From Neckera pumila (lineage: Eukaryota; Streptophyta; Bryopsida; Hypnales; Neckeraceae): a stretch of DNA of 64,000 nucleotides. Below the pieces are notes generated by a model that saw only the letters and a program-made list of their open reading frames with translations, ran no database searches and was not told the DNA's origin. Position 1 is the stretch's first letter. Every line of letters begins with the position of its first letter. Of the stretch, positions 59,558-64,000 are shown piece after piece. The DNA lies in the NCBI GenBank assembly GCA_963969595.1, contig OZ018408.1, positions 13,637,823 through 13,701,822 of the forward strand, read 5' to 3'. The translations under genes were made by a program, and so were the position numbers.

Positions 59558-62500
59558 ATGGCTTGGGCTTTGTTTACAATTGATGACTATGTAGATGTTG
59601 ACATTGATAGTAATGGATCTATGTCTATTCAATGTCTAAAATGTTTAGCATTTCATTTTAGGAAAAAAAAAGCAACAATTTGTTGTTACAATGGCAAAAT
59701 TGTCAGTGAATACGTTAGCCATTCTACCGTTCATCCGGTGCTCAATGAGCTTTTTATGGATATTACACCCAATTCTAGAGGATTTCTTAAATCCATTAAA
59801 AAATATAATCAAGCATTTGCGTTTACAAGTATGCAAGGTAAATTTCAGTCTGGCTAGCCCGAAGGTCGAGGAGTATATACTTTTTGTGTAAATGGAGAGT
59901 TATGCAATCATATTAGAGATTTAGAACCCAAAATAGATCATGGTGCAAGATTTGTACAAATTTACTTTTTAGATGATGATTTGCAAACCAATCGTTGCTT
60001 AAAGATTTTTTATGATCTTGATCGTGAGACCATTAATAACATCCAAGAGGTTTTAGAATCAATCAATACATTGATTTGTGGGTTTAAGTCTTCATGTCAT
60101 GTTCTTTTGGGAAGACATAACATGGGACTCCATATCTCCGGTGAGACTGCTGCCGGTGAACATCGTCGTCAATACAATCAACTTGTGGTTCCAGAGGTTG
60201 CTGCTGTTGTTCCTGATGAAGAACATTTAGAATCCTGTCGAAATATTATTCTTCACCAATATGGTGGAGGTTTACATCGGATAAGGGAAATTGATCCAGC
60301 TTATGATGCTTTATCCTACCCTTTGTTGTTTTCGGATGGTCGATGCGGGTGGTCACCTACTTTCAAAGCAAATACTGAGGTGATTTTAGAATCCACTATA
60401 AGAAAAGCCTGTTTTTGGTGGCATTTAGGCAAAAACGCGTCATGTTTTTTTAAACATCAGATGTTCTAAAAAACGTATACATGTTTTGCAGAAACATGTA
60501 CGTGTTTTGCAGAAACGTGTAAGTGTTTTGCAAAAAACGCGACTATGTCATTGTAGACGGCTACGTTTGTGATGATATCGACTGCAACGTGGCCATGATT
60601 TTATATAACGTCGCATACAACAGAAGCTGCCACGTCAGCAAGTAGACTTGGAAAAGGGCAGCTACGTGGCATATTTTGGAAAAAAAATTAAAAATGGATG
60701 GATGAACCTCGGGCCAAATGTTTGGAACAACGGGTTGGATGTCGGACTGGACATCTGAGACAACGTAGGCTAATTATCCATATTGTTTGTCTCACCATGG
60801 ACAAAGAATGGATACAAACATGACCCTGAAAATCTTCATTTTTACGTAATTATATCATCAAGATAAATTTGATGATAAATGGTAAGTTTTTTTTAAATTC
60901 TTGGTGGGTTCTACTTTTTTTTTTTGCATAATTTTATTGATTAATTCTATTGACTAATTAGCTTTTGAAAAATGGATTGGATGAAAAAAAATGGATTGGA
61001 TGAAAAATGGGTTGGATGAAAAATAAATTGGATGAAAAATGGGTTGGATGAAGAAAAACGGATAGATGAAAAAAATGGGCTGGACGAAAAAGTTGCCTAC
61101 GTGGCCCTGCGTGGATGAGAATTTTGCCTATGTGGCCTCCACGTGCTTTCATTTTGTAAGCTTGGAAGACCCTGTTTTGTAGGATGTTAGAAAAAAACAA
61201 GCCAGAAATTGGCACGTTTTTTTAAAACACCAGACGTTTTTTGCTTGTTTTCTACGACGCGATTTTAGGTGACATCTACGTTGACTCTCAGACATGTCAA
61301 ACCGGACATCATACGACGTTTTTTCAAACATCACAAAAAAGGCCAGTTTCTTATAGTGATCATTTGTCTAATATATGCTTCATAAGCAACCCGAATCTAA
61401 TGTACTGCATAGGGTCGGTAGATTATTCCAACAATATGTAGTAAATCAATATTTGCGTGTAGAACATGAAAAATTACTTTTCATTAGACATCATCAAACA
61501 GAACTTTGAACAAAATGTTCTCAGGGCATTGTAGATGCTATGCACGACAACAATGTAGGACGCGTTGGGCATTGCATTGTTTTACCTGCAACATTCATCG
61601 GATCTCTTCGATACATGCAAAAACTCTTTCATGATAGTATGGTCTTAGTTAGAATTTTAGGCAAGCCAAATTTATTTATCACAATGACATGTAATCCAAA
61701 TTGGTCTGAGATCATTGGTGAGCTTGAACCAGGTCAAAGTCCTCATGATTGTCCAAATGTTGTAGTACATATTTTTGAGCTCAAATTAAAAGTAATGATG
61801 GACAAAATCACAAAGAAAAATATATTGAGGGAGACAATTGCTTTTTGTTATACTATTGAGTTTCAAAAGCGTGGTCTCCCTCATGCTCACATTCTTCTTT
61901 GGTTGAAAGACAAGGTCAACAATTGTGACCTTGTAGATAGAGTTGTATGTGCTGAGATTCCAGATTCGAATAGGCAACCGCAACTTTATGCTGCAATTGT
62001 TAAGTACATGATGCACAGTCCATGTGGTTTGGATAATCCCAATTGTCCATGCATGGAGGATAAAAAATGCTCCAAGCATTATCTAATGCAATCTCGAGAT
62101 ATCACCGAGATGGATGGTGATGATCATGTTTTGTATCGTTGTCGAAATGACAATCGCTATGTTGAAAAACATATGCGAGGTCAAATTGTTCATTTGGACA
62201 ATCGATGGGTTGTGCCATACAATCCATAATTAATAGGCCATTTTAATTGTCATATTAATGTTGAGGTTTGCAGTTTAGTAAAAATTGTGAAATACCTCCA
62301 TAAATATATTTTTAAGGGGCCAGATTGCGGCATTGTAAAAACAGATGAGGTTGTCGATGAGATTAAAGAATTTTTAGAGGGACGTTATGTTGCCGCGCAA
62401 GAAGCATGTTGAAGGTTCTTTGGTTTTGAAACCAACAACAAGAGTCATAGTATTTGTCGTTTACCCATTCATCTTCCCGGTCAACAATATGTTACCTTCC

Positions 62501-64000
62501 AAGAAGGAACATCTTTGCAATCAGTGATTGATCAAAACGCCTAAACCAAACTTACAGAGTTTTTTGAACTCAATTGCCGCATTCGTGCCTTGATTGCTTT
62601 TGGCATTCAAAGCAATCATATGCTTCTTTGATACATGGATCTTCCATTGTACTATAAGTGGAATGAGAAGAAAAATTTGTGGGAAAGAAGACAACGCAAG
62701 ATAAAAAATTTCAGTGGAATAAATATGGTTCCTGTAGGTACCTAATTATTTTACTTGCGTTTGTTGTTGATTCATGTTGAGGCACCAACTTCCTTTGGTG
62801 ACCTATTTTGTTTTCAAGATATAGTACATCCGACGTACAAAGCTGCTTGCATTGCAAGAGGACTTTTACAAGATGATGGTGAATGGGACAATTGTCTCCA
62901 GGAGGCAACCATCATTGCATTGCCTAGACAAATTTGACAATTGTTTGCAACGTTTCTTGTGTTTGGAGAACTATTGGATCTTCTTGGTTTGTTGATGAGA
63001 CATATTGATGCTATGTCTAATGACTGGCGTAATGATCAAAATTGCTATAGCAAAGCAATTTTGTCTATTAATGAACATTTATCATTTAATGCTACACGCA
63101 TTGAAGATTTTTTGACATTCAAGATTTGAATGAATTTGGTTATCCGAATGTTGTTGATGTTGTTGATGATGCCAATGACAACAATAACTTAAATAATTTA
63201 AACATTAACTTTATAGTAGAAGACGTGGACAAACTAAATGAAGAACAACGCATTGTTTTCAATACAGTTACTAATGCCATTTTAGAACCTCATCCTTTGT
63301 GTAAGTTGTTTTTCTTGGACAACCCTGAGGGTACCGGCAAGACTTTTGTATACAATACCATATTAGATTATCTTTGGGATCGTGACATTAAATGTATGGC
63401 AATGGCAACAAGTGGAATTGCTGCTTGTCTTTTGCAAGAAGGACAAACATCACATTCTTCTCTTGCCATTCATTACAATTGTATGAAAAATCAACATGTT
63501 TGATTAGTGCCCAATCATCATTAGCTAAAAGTTTGCATGAAGTACAATTGATTGTACTTGATGAAGCTTGTGCTGGACATAGATTTATGATCGAAGCAGT
63601 AGATCGATCATTGCGAGATGTTCAAGGTATTGATACTCCAAATGGTGGTCTTGTAGTTTTATATGGTGGTGATTTCCGCCAAACTTTGCCTATTGTTGTA
63701 GGTGGAGGTCGTAAGCAAACCATTGAAGCTTGCTTGCGATGTTCATATTTGTTTCCACTAATGTAACATTTTCATTTGACCACTAATATGCATTTACAAA
63801 GTCAACCAAATTTTCAACAATTTTTATTAAATATTGGTGAAGGCAAAACCAGTTCAGAGGAAGAGCTACCGCTTGGAATGGTTGCATATGAAAATTCTCT
63901 AAATGGACTCATTAATGCAATTTTTGATGACCTGGTTGATTTCTCTGAGCGTGTAATTTTGGTTGTCCACAATGATGATGCCCCAGAAATCAACCGTAAA
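59558..64000 (+). pseudogene. Helitron Rep-helicase (RepHel) relic
   Basis: Rolling-circle transposase fused to a PIF1-type helicase, broken. The Helitron-like N-terminal domain runs from ATG 59558 (GRGVYTFCVNGEL) through LLGRHNMGLHISG and LHQYGGGLHRIREIDPAYD. After the CACTA insertion the same frame resumes with RLFQQYVVNQYLRVE and then MHDNNVGRVGHCIVLPATF. The HUH motif is RGLPHAHILLWL (about 61873-61905), and the tyrosine motif is KYLHKYIFKG (about 62290). The helicase starts near 63220 (LNEEQRIVFN), with Walker A NPEGTGKTF, Walker B-like VLDEACAGHR and GGDFRQTLPIV. In-frame stops: TAG 59855, TAA 61369, TGA 61507, TAA 62227, TGA 62410, TAA 62542, TGA 62629, TAA 62743, TGA 62935 and TGA 63127, plus frameshifts near 63126 and 63490. 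It is dead as a protein. Confidence 0.9.
60394..61358. mobile_element. CACTA (CMC/EnSpm-type) non-autonomous element inside the Helitron
   Basis: The element starts CACTATAAGAAAAGCCTG and ends GGCCAGTTTCTTATAGTG. The 3-base target duplication ATC is at 60391-60393 and 61359-61361. CACTA ends with a 3-bp duplication define the superfamily. It is 965 bp with no transposase. Removing it with one ATC restores the Rep reading frame exactly. A run of ~16-20 base tandem repeats (ATGGATTGGATGAAAAA) lies at about 60970-61095. Confidence 0.92.

Larger units (their letters stand above)
57619..64000 (+). mobile_element. Degenerate autonomous Helitron (5' end inferred, runs past the window)
   Basis: A|TTATACTACTAAAATCACAA at 57619 is one base from the Helitron 5' terminus of this window. 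It stands four bases after the 3' end of copy 3, the only candidate start before the Rep/helicase frames on the same strand. The unit would comprise a hairpin-rich 5' segment, tandem repeats, the Rep-helicase pseudogene and a nested CACTA element. Assigning this terminus to the coding part is inference; the 3' end is outside. Confidence 0.45.

Overview
This looks like nuclear DNA of a land plant. Four intron-rich housekeeping or regulatory genes of plant type sit in AT-rich DNA full of transposon relics. The genes have many short GT-AG introns. Their products match plant-specific architectures: a uridine kinase-UPRT fusion, a group I bZIP, a plastid-type GET3, and UTP13/TORMOZ. I cannot name the species. 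The small introns beside a very transposon-rich background would fit a non-seed plant such as a bryophyte, but that is only a guess.

Layout. 1-4.4 kb: UKL (uridine kinase-like) gene on the minus strand, cut by the left edge. 5-28 kb: no intact gene, but TTAA-flanked elements with CCCCTAAAG termini, a decayed hAT-like transposase carrying two later insertions, tandem small MITEs, an Emigrant-like MITE and a ~4.8 kb array of alternating inverted repeats. 28.6-33.4 kb: bZIP gene on the plus strand, four coding exons. 33.8-36.2 kb: a short Helitron and two TTAA-type elements. 36.7-40.1 kb: GET3B-like gene on the minus strand, eleven exons. 41.3-47.5 kb: a second short Helitron in opposite orientation, a near-perfect foldback element, a 602-codon open frame broken only by TAG codons, and another full-length TTAA element. 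49.6-55.5 kb: UTP13/TBL3 gene on the minus strand, fourteen exons, with a telo-box near its start. 56.9-64 kb: a Helitron head-to-tail junction, tandem repeats, and a decayed autonomous Helitron (Rep plus PIF1-type helicase) interrupted by a CACTA element with intact target duplications. The Helitron runs off the right edge.

The four genes are unrelated in function (pyrimidine salvage, transcription, plastid ATPase, ribosome assembly) and form no operon or cluster. The most unusual things are in the mobile fraction. One is a family with TTAA target sites and CCCCTAAAG ends, a piggyBac-like signature, including a ~745 bp hairpin copy. The other is an 1.8 kb open frame with eight in-frame TAGs and no TAA or TGA until its end. 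The Helitron relic in the same window has a mixed set of stops, which serves as an internal contrast.

All exon borders were read by eye from reading-frame continuity, GT-AG signals and remembered family motifs. No alignment or search was run.
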